Part shown: positions 52,939 to 63,064 of the stretch, one piece after another | How positions within the stretch are numbered: the first letter of the stretch is position 1 | How the letters are laid out: every line of letters starts with the position of its first letter | Assembly: GCA_027489335.1 (NCBI GenBank) | Contig: JAIXZX010000002.1 | Coordinates: 1-64,000, forward strand | DNA length: 64,000 nt | Reading direction: 5' to 3' | Origin: Caulobacteraceae bacterium | Lineage (GTDB): Bacteria > Pseudomonadota > Alphaproteobacteria > Caulobacterales > Caulobacteraceae | Notes under the pieces: model-generated | What the model was told of the DNA's origin: nothing | Seen by the model: the letters and a program-made list of their open reading frames with translations, nothing else | Database searches by the model: none | Program-made: the position numbers and the translations under genes

Positions 52939-53813
52939 GACCTGCCGCCGGTCAGATGATGCAGAACGATGCCGCTGGTGGTAGCGACGTTCAGCGAGTC
53001 GAAGCCGCCGGCCATGGGGATGCGTAAGGTGGCGCAACGCCTCAGGATATCGGACGGCAATCCCGGGCCTTCGGCTCCAAACACCACGGCCGTCCGCGAC
53101 CCTGGTCGATAGTCCTTGAGGTCCTGTCGGCCGGACGGACTCAGGGCCACCACCTCGAACCCCGCCCCCTCCAGCAGGCCCACCAGATCATCGCCGGGCT
53201 CCAGCCTGGCATAGGGCGTGATGAGGGCCGCGCCGACCGAGACGCGGATGGCCTTGCGATACATCGGATCACAACAGGTCGGATCGAGGAGGACGGCGTC
53301 GACGCCAAAGGCCGCGGCGTTACGGAACAGGCCCCCCATATTGTCATGGTTGCCGACGCCATGGACCACGGCGACTCGCGCCTGAGGACCCAGGCCTTCG
53401 ATCAGACCGCTCGCGCTCGGTATCGCCCGGCGTCGGCCAAGCCCCAGCAGGCCCCGGTGGATCGGAAACCCGACGATGGCGTCCATGACACTCTGCTCAG
53501 CCACGTAAACCAGCGCGGCCGGATTGTTCGCGCCAATCAGCTCGGCGAGACGCTCCGCACGATCGGCGGCCGCCAGCAGGGCCAGCGGTTCGCAGAGGGG
53601 CGAGGTCAGCAGATGACGTAGCACCACCTCGCCTTCGGCCACGAACAGGCCCTGGCGTCCCACCAGATCACGCTCGCGCACGTTCATGAACGGTTCCACC
53701 CGGGGATCGGCAGGGTCCGAAATGACCGTGAAGGAAGGCGGCAAACAGCGCTCCTGACGTTGCGGCGAAGAATCCCCCTCTGGGCGAACGGGAAAAGTTG
53801 ACGCCGGCGTCAT
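52935..53813 (-). CDS. TrmH-family RNA 2'-O-methyltransferase
   Basis: The 292-residue SPOUT methyltransferase is a second TrmH-type enzyme, distinct from RlmB. Motif 1 is VAVVHGVGNHDNMGGLFRNAAAFG (about 146-169), motif 2 is VVFGAEGPGLPSDIL (about 242-256) and motif 3 is IPMAGGFDSLNVATTSGIVL (about 266-285). An N-terminal substrate domain (about 30-135) is present. The exact RNA target is unknown. ATG 53813 was chosen as the first start after the divergent P450 promoter. The ribosome site is poor, so translation may begin slightly further in. Confidence 0.88.
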   Translation of the reverse strand: MTPASTFPVRPEGDSSPQRQERCLPPSFTVISDPADPRVEPFMNVRERDLVGRQGLFVAEGEVVLRHLLTSPLCEPLALLAAADRAERLAELIGANNPAALVYVAEQSVMDAIVGFPIHRGLLGLGRRRAIPSASGLIEGLGPQARVAVVHGVGNHDNMGGLFRNAAAFGVDAVLLDPTCCDPMYRKAIRVSVGAALITPYARLEPGDDLVGLLEGAGFEVVALSPSGRQDLKDYRPGSRTAVVFGAEGPGLPSDILRRCATLRIPMAGGFDSLNVATTSGIVLHHLTGGRS

Positions 53814-53826
53814 CTTTAGCCTATCG
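53798..53826 (+). promoter_or_regulatory. Probable P450 promoter with a 14-base palindrome over the -35
   Basis: TTGACG (53798-53803), 17 bases, CTATCG (53821-53826), with ATG of the P450 at 53851. TGACGCCGGCGTCA (53799-53812) is a perfect palindrome covering the -35 and the start codon of the divergent TrmH gene, so a bound regulator could block both. The palindrome may be chance overlap of the -35 with its complement. Confidence 0.45.
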
Positions 53827-53850
53827 TGGGTCAAAATCTGGAGGATTCCC

Positions 53851-55107
53851 ATGGCTGACGGTACGGTTGATATTCTGAAGGACGCGCGGGCCAAGGCCTA
53901 CGCCACCCCCCTTGATCAGCTCAATCCGGCTCAGCCCGAGCTGTTCCAGGCCAACGCCATGTGGCCGATCTTCGAACGGCTGCGGAAGGAAGACCCGGTC
54001 CACTTCACCGCCGAGAGCGAGTACGGGCCGTACTGGTCGATCACCAAGTACAACGACATCATGGCGGTGGACACCAACCACCAGGTCTTCTCCTCCGAGC
54101 CCGGCATCACCATCGCCGACCAGGATGGCGAAGAAGGTCCCCTGCCGATGTTCATCGCCATGGACCCGCCCAAGCACGACGTCCAGCGCAAGACCGTCAG
54201 CCCCGCCGTCTCGCCGATGAACCTGGCGATCCTCGAGCCCCTGATCCGCGAGCGCGCCGCCAAGATCCTCGACAGTCTGCCGATCGGCGAGGAGTTCGAC
54301 TGGGTCGACAAGGTGTCGATGGAACTCACGGCCATGACGCTCGCCACCCTGTTCGACATGCCGCAGGAAGACCGCCGCAAGCTGACCTACTGGTCCGACG
54401 TGGTCACCGCGGTGCCCGGCCATGGCCTGATCGACACCCTCGAAGAGAAGATGCAGATCTTCATCGAGTACCATGGCTACTTCACCGAGCTCTGGAACCA
54501 GCGGGTCAACGCCGAACCGGCCGGCGACCTGATCTCCATGCTGGCCCATGGGCCTGAGACCCGGAACATGACGCCGCGGGAGTATTTCGGGAACATCGTG
54601 CTGCTGACGGTCGGCGGCAACGACACCACCCGCAACACCATCACCGGCAGCCTCTATGCGCTGAACCAGAACCCCGACCAGTACGCCAAGTTGCGGGCCA
54701 ATCCCGAGCTGATCCCGTCCATGGTGTCGGAGACCATTCGCTGGCAGACCCCGCTGGCCCACATGCGTCGCCGCGCCACCCAGGACTTCGAGATGGGCGG
54801 CAAGACCATCAAGAAGGGCGACAAGGTCGTCATGTGGTACGTCTCGGGCAACCGTGACGACGAGGTCATCCACAACCCCGACAGCTACATCATCGACCGC
54901 GAGCGTCCGCGTCAGCACATCTCCTTCGGGTTCGGCATCCACCGCTGCGTGGGCAACCGCCTGGCCGAGCTGCAGCTGAAGATCATCTGGGAAGAGATCA
55001 TGAAGCGCTTCCCCGACATCCAGGTGGTGGAAGAGCCCAAGCGTGTCTTCTCGACCTTCGTGAAGGGCTATGAATCCATGAAGGTGGTCATCCCCTCGCG
55101 TCTCTAG
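53851..55107 (+). CDS. Cytochrome P450, CYP153-like
   Basis: A 418-residue class I bacterial monooxygenase. The oxygen-binding I-helix reads LLTVGGNDTTRNTITG, where the acid-Thr pair appears as DTT. SETIRW is the ExxR region. The haem loop is ISFGFGIHRCVGNRLAELQL with Cys366. GGNDTTRN and HxSFGFGIHRC...NRLAELQL are strongly reminiscent of CYP153 alkane hydroxylases, which act on terminal methyl groups of hydrocarbons. No ferredoxin, ferredoxin reductase or alcohol dehydrogenase is beside it, so electron partners are elsewhere. GGAGG six bases before ATG. A terminator follows. Confidence 0.92.
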   Translation: MADGTVDILKDARAKAYATPLDQLNPAQPELFQANAMWPIFERLRKEDPVHFTAESEYGPYWSITKYNDIMAVDTNHQVFSSEPGITIADQDGEEGPLPMFIAMDPPKHDVQRKTVSPAVSPMNLAILEPLIRERAAKILDSLPIGEEFDWVDKVSMELTAMTLATLFDMPQEDRRKLTYWSDVVTAVPGHGLIDTLEEKMQIFIEYHGYFTELWNQRVNAEPAGDLISMLAHGPETRNMTPREYFGNIVLLTVGGNDTTRNTITGSLYALNQNPDQYAKLRANPELIPSMVSETIRWQTPLAHMRRRATQDFEMGGKTIKKGDKVVMWYVSGNRDDEVIHNPDSYIIDRERPRQHISFGFGIHRCVGNRLAELQLKIIWEEIMKRFPDIQVVEEPKRVFSTFVKGYESMKVVIPSRL

Positions 55108-55148
55108 GTCTTACGCTAAGAGTTCCGCCAGTCTCCAGTTGGCGTTGC

Positions 55149-55187
55149 AAGGCCCCGTCGCCCCTCCAGGCGGCGGGGCTTTTGCTT
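55149..55187 (+). terminator. Rho-independent terminator after the P450
   Basis: Stem GCCCCGTCGCC (55152-55162) with GGCGGCGGGGC (55169-55179), 11 pairs including one G-U, six-base loop, extended by flanking A-T/G-U pairs and followed by TTTTGCTTT. It ends the P450 transcript 42 bases after the stop. Confidence 0.85.
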
Positions 55188-55221
55188 TGGCCCATCGGCA
55201 GGCAGGCGGTATGCGAAGGCC

Positions 55222-55896
55222 ATGAAGCCATGGATCTGCCTCGACACCGCCCAGATGCCCGACGGGGGCGGCGAGTTGCGCCTGATGCGCCGCGATGTTG
55301 AATTCTCCATCATGGCCGGGTCCATCGAGCTGATGAACAGCCGGCTCAGCGGCTCGGAAGAGGCGCTGGCGACCCTGACCTGGGAGCGGCTGGGCGGACG
55401 CCCGGCGCCACGGGTCCTGATCGGCGGCCTCGGCATGGGCTTTACCCTGCGCGCGGCGCTGGGGGTGCTGCCGGCGGACGCCAGGATCACGTTGGCGGAG
55501 CTTGTTCCAGAGGTCGTCGCCTGGGCGCGCGGCCCGCTGGCCGAGGTCTTCCAGGGCTGCCTGGATGATCCCCGCGTCAGCATCCACACGGGCGATGTCG
55601 CGCCCCTGATCGCCTCGGCGCCCGCCGTTTGGGACGCCATCCTGCTGGATGTGGACAATGGCCCCGAAGGCCTGACGCGGCGGGCCAATGACAGCCTCTA
55701 TGACCTGCCGGGTCTCGCCCGCGCCCGGGCCGCCCTGCGCCCCGGCGGCGTGCTGGCGGTCTGGTCCTCAGCGCCCGACGAGGGCTTCACCCGCCGGATG
55801 AAGCGCAGCGGGCTGGCGACCGAGGTGGTGAAGGTGGCGGCCCGCAAGGGCGGCCGCGGCGCACGCCACGTGATCTGGCTGGGGGCGCGGAGCTAG
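55222..55896 (+). CDS. Spermidine-synthase-like methyltransferase-fold protein
   Basis: A 224-residue Rossmann protein. RVLIGGLGMGFTLRAAL (about 64-80) is the ligand-binding glycine loop, ITLAELVPEVVAWARGPLAEVF the following acidic strand and helix, and WDAILLDVDNGPEGLTRRANDSLYD carries the catalytic-type acidic residue. The order fits the spermidine synthase superfamily, but the N-terminal SpeE beta domain is absent, so it may be a truncated or divergent member. The specific reaction is unknown. No speD or speA lies nearby. Confidence 0.82.
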   Translation: MKPWICLDTAQMPDGGGELRLMRRDVEFSIMAGSIELMNSRLSGSEEALATLTWERLGGRPAPRVLIGGLGMGFTLRAALGVLPADARITLAELVPEVVAWARGPLAEVFQGCLDDPRVSIHTGDVAPLIASAPAVWDAILLDVDNGPEGLTRRANDSLYDLPGLARARAALRPGGVLAVWSSAPDEGFTRRMKRSGLATEVVKVAARKGGRGARHVIWLGARS

Positions 55897-55932
55897 GGTC
55901 CGGCAAAAAAGAAATACGGCTCCAAGGCGACT

Positions 55933-55953
55933 TAATGCTGCACTGCAGCATTA
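55933..55953. promoter_or_regulatory. Inverted repeat matching a PhaR operator
   Basis: Ten-base arms TAATGCTGCA and TGCAGCATTA flank a single C. The centre contains CTGC-ACT-GCAG, the CTGCN3GCAG pattern described for PhaR, the repressor of PHB granule genes in Paracoccus. It lies 33 bases before the start of the PHB depolymerase-like gene, so repression or induction by PHB is likely. No phaR or phaP is in the window. Confidence 0.65.
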
Positions 55954-55986
55954 CCTCTCTGTGCGCTACCGCCGACAGGAACCGAT

Positions 55987-57126
55987 ATGCCAAGCCTCGC
56001 AGACACCACCGCCATGCTTAAGCGCGCCAGACTGGTCGCGCCCGGGACTGCCCGGCGCGGGCCTGATCGCCCACGACGGATGGTGGAGACGACAGACTTT
56101 GGGGCCAATCCCGGCGGCCTGCGGATGTTGAGCTACCCCCCTGAGGGCCTGCCCAGCGACGCCCCGCTGGTCGTCGTCCTCCACGGCTGCACCCAGGGCG
56201 CCGAAGCCTTCGCGCAGGGATCTGGCTGGCTCACCCTCGCCGATCGCTTTGGGTTCGCCGTGGTGGCGCCCGAGCAGGTGTCCGGCAACAATCCCAATCG
56301 CTGTTTCAACTGGTTCTCCCCGTCCGATATCACCCGAGGTGGGGGAGAAGCCGCCTCGATCGCCGCCATGACGGCCCATGCGACGGCCAGGTTCGAGACC
56401 GACGCCGATCGGGTGTTCGTGACCGGGCTGTCGGCCGGAGGCGCCATGGCGGCCGTCATGCTGGCGACCTATCCCGATGTCTTCGCCGGCGGAGCCATTA
56501 TCGCTGGCCTACCCTACGGCGTCGCCACCAGCGTGGGCGAGGCCCTGCAGGTTATGCGGCGGTCCGATCATCGGGACGCCGCGGCCCTGGCCGCACTGGT
56601 GCGCGGGGCCGCCCCCCAGGGCCACCGGACGCCTCGGGTGTCCATCTGGCAGGGGGCCTCAGACTCCACGGTGAGCCCCGCCAACGCCGAGGCGCTCGTC
56701 CGACAGTGGGCCGGGACCCTGGGCCTTGCCACCGAGCCGGACGAACTCCTGTCCCTGACCGGTCGCAGCCACGCCATCTGGCGTTCACCTCAGAACGGCG
56801 TAGTCCTGTTGGAGCGCCATCTGATCGATGACCTCGGCCATGGGACGCCGCTTGCCACGGGCGGACCTGAAGGCGTTGGCGCGACGGCCCCCTATATGCT
56901 CGAAGCCGGCGTCTCCGCCGCCCTGGAGAGTCTCCGCTTCTGGGGGCTGGCCCCCGATGCGGCCAAGAGCGGTTCGAACGCGACAGCCGCGCCCACCCCG
57001 CCAACACCTGAGGCCGAACACAACGCGGTGGGCGAGATGGTCATGCGGTCGGTTTCAGGCCACGCCTCTGCCTCGGTGCAGGCGGTGATCGCCAAGGCCC
57101 TGAGAGCGGCGGGTCTGCTGCGCTGA
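55987..57126 (+). CDS. PHB depolymerase-family esterase (LpqC-like)
   Basis: A 379-residue alpha/beta hydrolase. The catalytic Ser lies in VFVTGLSAGGAMAAVM (about 139-154), the oxyanion region is VVVLHGCTQGAEAFAQGSGW, and His is probably in GRSHAIWRSP (about 258). The architecture matches intracellular or extracellular short-chain PHA depolymerases of the LpqC group, which release 3-hydroxybutyrate. No signal peptide was seen, so an intracellular role on granules is plausible. A PhaR-like operator upstream supports the link to PHB. The C-terminal 50 residues are Ala/Thr/Pro-rich. Confidence 0.88.
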   Translation: MPSLADTTAMLKRARLVAPGTARRGPDRPRRMVETTDFGANPGGLRMLSYPPEGLPSDAPLVVVLHGCTQGAEAFAQGSGWLTLADRFGFAVVAPEQVSGNNPNRCFNWFSPSDITRGGGEAASIAAMTAHATARFETDADRVFVTGLSAGGAMAAVMLATYPDVFAGGAIIAGLPYGVATSVGEALQVMRRSDHRDAAALAALVRGAAPQGHRTPRVSIWQGASDSTVSPANAEALVRQWAGTLGLATEPDELLSLTGRSHAIWRSPQNGVVLLERHLIDDLGHGTPLATGGPEGVGATAPYMLEAGVSAALESLRFWGLAPDAAKSGSNATAAPTPPTPEAEHNAVGEMVMRSVSGHASASVQAVIAKALRAAGLLR

Positions 57127-57137
57127 GGCGAGCCCGT

Positions 57138-57311
57138 CTATCTGGGGCCGATCTCGAGCCCACCGGGGCCAATCTCCACGTCATTCTCCAGCGGATCGCC
57201 CTCGTCCGGCAGTTCGGGGATGTCCAGGCCTGGCCGTCCACCGGCCGGCAGCTCGCTGGGCTGGGCCGGCGGCTGGTCATCAGGGTCGGGCAGAATTTCA
57301 GGATCAGGCAT
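57138..57311 (-). CDS. 57-residue acidic Pro-rich protein
   Basis: It begins MPDPEILPDPDDQPPAQPSE and ends with LENDVEIGPGGLEIGPR. It has about 15 acidic residues, many prolines and no membrane helix or cysteine. A GGAGAG site lies a few bases before the ATG. It is convergent with the esterase gene, 12 bases between stops. Short acidic proteins of this type recur in alphaproteobacterial genomes, but I cannot name a family. Confidence 0.6.
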   Translation of the reverse strand: MPDPEILPDPDDQPPAQPSELPAGGRPGLDIPELPDEGDPLENDVEIGPGGLEIGPR

Positions 57312-57416
57312 GGCGCTCTCCGGCGGTCAGTCGCCAGGTGCAACGCCAGCCACGCCCCATGCGATCCCTGTCATCTTTGGGGCTGAACCTTGGCCCGGCT
57401 TCGGGGTTTAGCCGGG

Positions 57417-57884
57417 ATGAAACAGCTCGGCCTCCTCCCCTCCGCCCTCATCGGCGCCGTCGCCAGCGCCCGGTCCATGACGCCCATGGCCACTCTGGCG
57501 GCCGCTCGGCTCGCTGGACGCCGCACCCCTGGCGCGCTGGTCCTGCTGGACCATCCGCTGTTCAAGTTCGGCGCCCTGGTCATGGGGGCGGGAGAGCTGT
57601 TCGGCGACAAGATGAAGTCGGCGCCGGATCGGACCGTCTTTCTGGGCCTGCTGGCCCGGGTGATGAGCGCCGGCATCGCAGGCGCAGCCCTGGCGCCCCG
57701 GGGGCGGGAACGGGCTGGCGCGGCGGTCGCCGTGACCACGGCGGTCCCCCTGGCCTACCTGACCCTGGCTGGCCGTAAGCGCGCCATGGCGAAAATGGGC
57801 CAGACCCCAAGCGGCCTCCTGGAGGACGCCCTGATCGTCGCCGCAGGCGCCGCCGTCGTCGCCCTGACGGTGAACCGGCGCTGA
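57417..57884 (+). CDS. DUF4126 membrane protein
   Basis: A 155-residue hydrophobic protein. ARSMTPMATLAAARL, LFKFGALVMGAGELFGDKMKSAPDRT and the following Ala/Gly-rich helices fit the DUF4126 family. The C-terminal GLLEDALIVAAGAAVVALTV forms the last helix. ATG 57417 is preferred over the earlier in-frame start. The family is of unknown function. It stands between two minus-strand genes. Confidence 0.82.
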   Translation: MKQLGLLPSALIGAVASARSMTPMATLAAARLAGRRTPGALVLLDHPLFKFGALVMGAGELFGDKMKSAPDRTVFLGLLARVMSAGIAGAALAPRGRERAGAAVAVTTAVPLAYLTLAGRKRAMAKMGQTPSGLLEDALIVAAGAAVVALTVNRR

Positions 57885-57887
57885 GCC

Positions 57888-58616
57888 CTAGCCGAGGTTG
57901 CGGCGAAACAGGGTGATCAGCCGCTCCCAGTGCCGCTCGGCGGCCACTTTGTCGTAGGCCGCCCGCTGCGGGAAGGCGAAGCCGTGGGACGTGCCGGGAT
58001 AGAGCTCGACCTCGGTGGGCGCCTCGCGGGGCTCCAGGGCCTCGGCCAAGGCGCGCACGGTCTCCAGCGGCGCCCAGCGGTCGGTTTCGGCGCAGGCGAA
58101 ATAGAGTTCGGCCTCGGTCTTGTGGGCGACCTTGTGCGGACTGTCCTCGCGATCAGTGACCAGATAGGTCCCATAAAGCGAGGCCGCCGCGGCGATCTTT
58201 TCGGGGTGGCGGGCCGCGGCGTTAATCGAGAACTGACCGCTCATGCAGTAGCCGAGGCAGCCGGCGGGGCCTTTGCCCGCCGCCGGATCCTGATCTGCAA
58301 ACGCCAGCAAGACGTCTGAGTCGGCCATGACCATCGGAATGGTCAGGCCGTTCATCAGGTCCACCATGCGGGTGCGGGTCGCCTCGTCATTCAAGTCGCC
58401 GATCTCCATCACCCCGGCCCGGTGATAGAGGTTGGGCAGCATGACGTAGTAGCCGGCGGTGGCCAGGCGCCGGGCCATGTCGCGCAGCTCCTCGCGGATG
58501 GCCGGGGCGTCCATGAAGAACAGGATCACCGGATGGGGCCCGTCGCGCTCCGGATGAACCACGAAGGTGGTCATCGGGCCGTCCGGAGTCGCGATCTCGT
58601 GGGTCTGTTCGATCAT
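57888..58616 (-). CDS. Dienelactone hydrolase family protein (second copy)
   Basis: A 242-residue alpha/beta hydrolase. The nucleophile is Cys in GCLGYCMSGQFS (about residue 122), with Asp and His in CAETDRWAPLE and GTSHGFAFPQRAAYD. VILFFMDAPAIREELRDMARRLATAGYYVMLPNLYHRAG is almost the same in layout as the copy at 15945-16691, so they are paralogues. It lies 37 bases upstream of... and convergent with DUF4126, and 37 bases downstream of arsC on the same strand, so the two may share a transcript. The substrate is not known. Confidence 0.92.
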   Translation of the reverse strand: MIEQTHEIATPDGPMTTFVVHPERDGPHPVILFFMDAPAIREELRDMARRLATAGYYVMLPNLYHRAGVMEIGDLNDEATRTRMVDLMNGLTIPMVMADSDVLLAFADQDPAAGKGPAGCLGYCMSGQFSINAAARHPEKIAAAASLYGTYLVTDREDSPHKVAHKTEAELYFACAETDRWAPLETVRALAEALEPREAPTEVELYPGTSHGFAFPQRAAYDKVAAERHWERLITLFRRNLG

Positions 58617-58653
58617 GGCGGCGCTCCGAGGGGGATGTTGACCCTGACCTGCC

Positions 58654-59148
58654 TCAGGCCTGGCCGATGTCCTTCAGCTTCGCCGGCAGGGACATCTTGT
58701 CAATCGAGGCCAGCGGCAGGTTCACGAACAGGCGAATGCGGTTCCCGAGCAGCCGGGCGGCTTCGGCGAAGGCGGCTGCGATTTCAGCCTCGGTCCCTTC
58801 CACAGCGGCGGGGTCTTCCACGCCCCAATGAGCTGAAATGGGCTGGCCTGGCCAGATGGGGCAGACCTCGCCCGCGGCGTTGTCACAGACGGTGAAAATG
58901 AAATCGAGCGTTGGGGCGCCGGGCGCGGCGAACTCGTCCCAGCTCTTGGATCGGAAGTCCTCCAGGCTGAACCCGCAGGCCTCGATGATCGGCCGGACAT
59001 GGGGGTTCACCCGGCCTGTGGGCATGGAGCCGGCGGAGTAGGCCTTGAACCGCCCCGCCCCCTCCTTGTTCAGGATCGCTTCGGACATCACCGAGCGTGC
59101 GGAATTGCCGGTGCAGAGAAACAGGACGTTGTAGGTCTTCGCAGTCAT
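58654..59148 (-). CDS. arsC: Arsenate reductase/low-molecular-weight phosphatase-fold protein
   Basis: A 164-residue LMW-PTP family protein. The catalytic P-loop VLFLCTGNSARS (Cys12) opens the protein, AYSAGSMPTGRVNPHV follows, and CDNAAGEVCPIWPGQPISAHWGVEDPA carries the distal cysteines used in thioredoxin-linked arsenate reductases of the ArsC2 type. It reduces arsenate to arsenite for export. It is divergent from arsH with 96 bases between starts. No arsB, acr3 or arsR is in the window. Confidence 0.9.
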   Translation of the reverse strand: MTAKTYNVLFLCTGNSARSVMSEAILNKEGAGRFKAYSAGSMPTGRVNPHVRPIIEACGFSLEDFRSKSWDEFAAPGAPTLDFIFTVCDNAAGEVCPIWPGQPISAHWGVEDPAAVEGTEAEIAAAFAEAARLLGNRIRLFVNLPLASIDKMSLPAKLKDIGQA

Positions 59149-59244
59149 GCGCGCAGTCCCGCCGCCAAGGTTGGTTTCGATGGTTCCGGGATATAGGAAG
59201 TTTCGCGCGCTTTGAAGCCGCCAGTTCCGTTCTCTTGAGGCCCG

Positions 59245-59985
59245 ATGTCTGATATCCCCGCCCTTCAGTCACAGTTTCTCCCGCCCCCGCAGATCGAGCA
59301 TCTGGAGCCTGGGCGGCGGGCTTCGCATCCCCCTCGCATCCTGCTGCTCTATGGCTCGCTGAGAGAGCGCTCCTACAGCCGGCTGGCCACAGAAGAGGCC
59401 GCGCGCATCCTGGAGCGGCTGGGCGCCGAGACCCGGACCTTCGATCCCGCCGGACTACCCCTGCCCGACTCAGTTTCCCCCGACCATCCGAAGGTTCAGG
59501 AACTCCGCGCCCTATCCCTGTGGTCTGAGGGCCAGGTGTGGTGCAGCCCTGAGCGACACGGGACCATCACCGGGATCATGAAGGCGCAGATCGACTGGAT
59601 CCCGCTGGAGGTCGGCAGCGTCAGGCCCACCCAGGGCCGTACCCTGGCGGTGATGCAGGTCAGCGGCGGGTCGCAGTCGTTCAACGCGGTGAACGCGCTG
59701 CGCCTGCTGGGACGGTGGATGCGGATGATCACCATCCCCAACCAGTCCTCGGTCGCCAAGGCCTATGAGGAGTTCGACGCGGCGGGCCGGATGAAGCCCT
59801 CGCCCTATTACGACCGGATCGTCGATGTGATGGAGGAGCTGATGAAGTTCACCCTGCTGACCCGCGACCGGGCTGATTACCTGGTGGATCGCTACAGCGA
59901 ACGAAAGGCTGAAGGTCGTGAGACGGCCGGCCATCAGCTAGGGGCCGCGGCCATGTCGCATGAGGCGACGCCGGACAAGCCCTGA
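59245..59985 (+). CDS. arsH: ArsH NADPH-dependent FMN oxidoreductase
   Basis: A 246-residue flavodoxin-like protein. [32 protein letters not shown] (about 32-63) is the FMN-binding NADPH-FMN reductase opening. [23 protein letters not shown] and [20 protein letters not shown] are characteristic ArsH blocks. It oxidises trivalent organoarsenicals in known members and confers resistance. Its stop lies 16 bases from the end of the convergent hybrid kinase. Confidence 0.94.
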   Translation: MSDIPALQSQFLPPPQIEHLEPGRRASHPPRILLLYGSLRERSYSRLATEEAARILERLGAETRTFDPAGLPLPDSVSPDHPKVQELRALSLWSEGQVWCSPERHGTITGIMKAQIDWIPLEVGSVRPTQGRTLAVMQVSGGSQSFNAVNALRLLGRWMRMITIPNQSSVAKAYEEFDAAGRMKPSPYYDRIVDVMEELMKFTLLTRDRADYLVDRYSERKAEGRETAGHQLGAAAMSHEATPDKP

Positions 59986-60001
59986 GTCCGTCGGGCTCGT
60001 T

Positions 60002-61984
<1,983 letters not shown>

Positions 61985-62063
61985 GGCAAAGCCCCGGGGT
62001 GAAACCTCAAACGCTCATGATGGCGCGGGCAGATTAATCCTCCCTGCCGCGGCGTCGGGGTGG

Positions 62064-62086
62064 GGGTGCGGCTGGATGCCGCACCC
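62064..62086. terminator. Hairpin downstream of the SDR gene
   Basis: Arms GGGTGCGGC (62064-62072) and GCCGCACCC (62078-62086) around TGGAT form a perfect nine-base-pair stem, 15 bases past the SDR stop on the minus strand. On the minus strand no T-run follows, so it would be a weak or rho-aided terminator. Confidence 0.45.
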
Positions 62087-62101
62087 TTTGATCCGGCCTG
62101 A

Positions 62102-62872
62102 TCAGAAGTTCACCCGGCTCGAGATGGCGCCGTCAACCAGCATGTTGATGCCGGTGGTGAAGGCCGATCGAGGGCTGGCCAGGAAGACCGTGGCGGCGGC
62201 GACCTCTTCGGGGGTGGCCATTCGGCCGGTGGGGTTGCGCTTGATCATGGCCTCAAAGAAACCGGGCGCATTGGCCTTCACATTGCCCCACACGCCGCCC
62301 TCAAAGAAGACCGTGCCCGGCGAGACGACGTTGCAACGTACGCCCTTGGCCGCGCCTTCCTTGGCCACGCCCTTGGCGTAATGGATCAGGGCGGCCTTCA
62401 TGGCCCCGTAGGCCGAGGGACCGCTGGCTTCGGCGGCTGAGACCGAGGAGGTGATGATGAAGGCCGCGTCGCCGCCGGCCCCGGCGGCCTTCTCCAGATG
62501 GGGCTTGGCCGCCTGATAGGTGCGCACGGCGCCCAGCATGTCGATCTCGAACATGGAGCGCCAATCGGCCTCCGAGCCGCCATTGACCAGGGCGCTGGCG
62601 TTGGAGATCAGGATGTCGAGCCCGCCCAGCTCCGTGGCCGCATCCTCGACGAAGCCAGTGATGGCGGGGCCGTCGGCGATGTCCACCGCCCGCCCCCAGG
62701 CCTTGACTCCCTTGGCCTCGAGCGCCTTGACCGCCGCGTCCACCCCGTCCTGGCCCCGGGCGCAGACCGCCACATCGCAGCCCTCGTCGGCCAGGAGCTC
62801 GGCGATCGACCAGCCGATGCCGCGGCTGGCGCCCGTGACCACGGCCTTCTTGCCCTTCAGCTGCAGATCCAT
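62102..62872 (-). CDS. SDR-family oxidoreductase
   Basis: A 256-residue classical short-chain dehydrogenase. The cofactor motif is VVTGASRGIGWSIAE (TGxxxGIG, about 10-24), the NNAG position reads ISNASALV, and the catalytic Ser, Tyr and Lys are in ITSSVSAAEASGPSAYGAMKAALIHYAKG. The second conserved block is VRCNVVSPGTV, and the protein ends VDGAISSRVNF. An AGGAGA site precedes ATG 62872. Substrate unknown; the acidic residue at about 40 (VCARGQD) suggests an Arg-type NADP preference. Confidence 0.93.
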   Translation of the reverse strand: MDLQLKGKKAVVTGASRGIGWSIAELLADEGCDVAVCARGQDGVDAAVKALEAKGVKAWGRAVDIADGPAITGFVEDAATELGGLDILISNASALVNGGSEADWRSMFEIDMLGAVRTYQAAKPHLEKAAGAGGDAAFIITSSVSAAEASGPSAYGAMKAALIHYAKGVAKEGAAKGVRCNVVSPGTVFFEGGVWGNVKANAPGFFEAMIKRNPTGRMATPEEVAAATVFLASPRSAFTTGINMLVDGAISSRVNF

Positions 62873-63064
62873 TGTCGTCTCCTGTCCCGATTTGCTTTGG
62901 CCGACAGTTACGAGGCGCCTTGGGTCCCTGATCAAGGGGCTGTTCGGGGGTTCGCGGTGAGATTCCTGATCATTGTTCTCTTTGGCGTTGCGCCCCTCGC
63001 TGGCCGCCGCCAAGCTGCGGACCAAGCCCGCCGTCCAGAGCAGGCTCCATTTGGGAGGATGACC

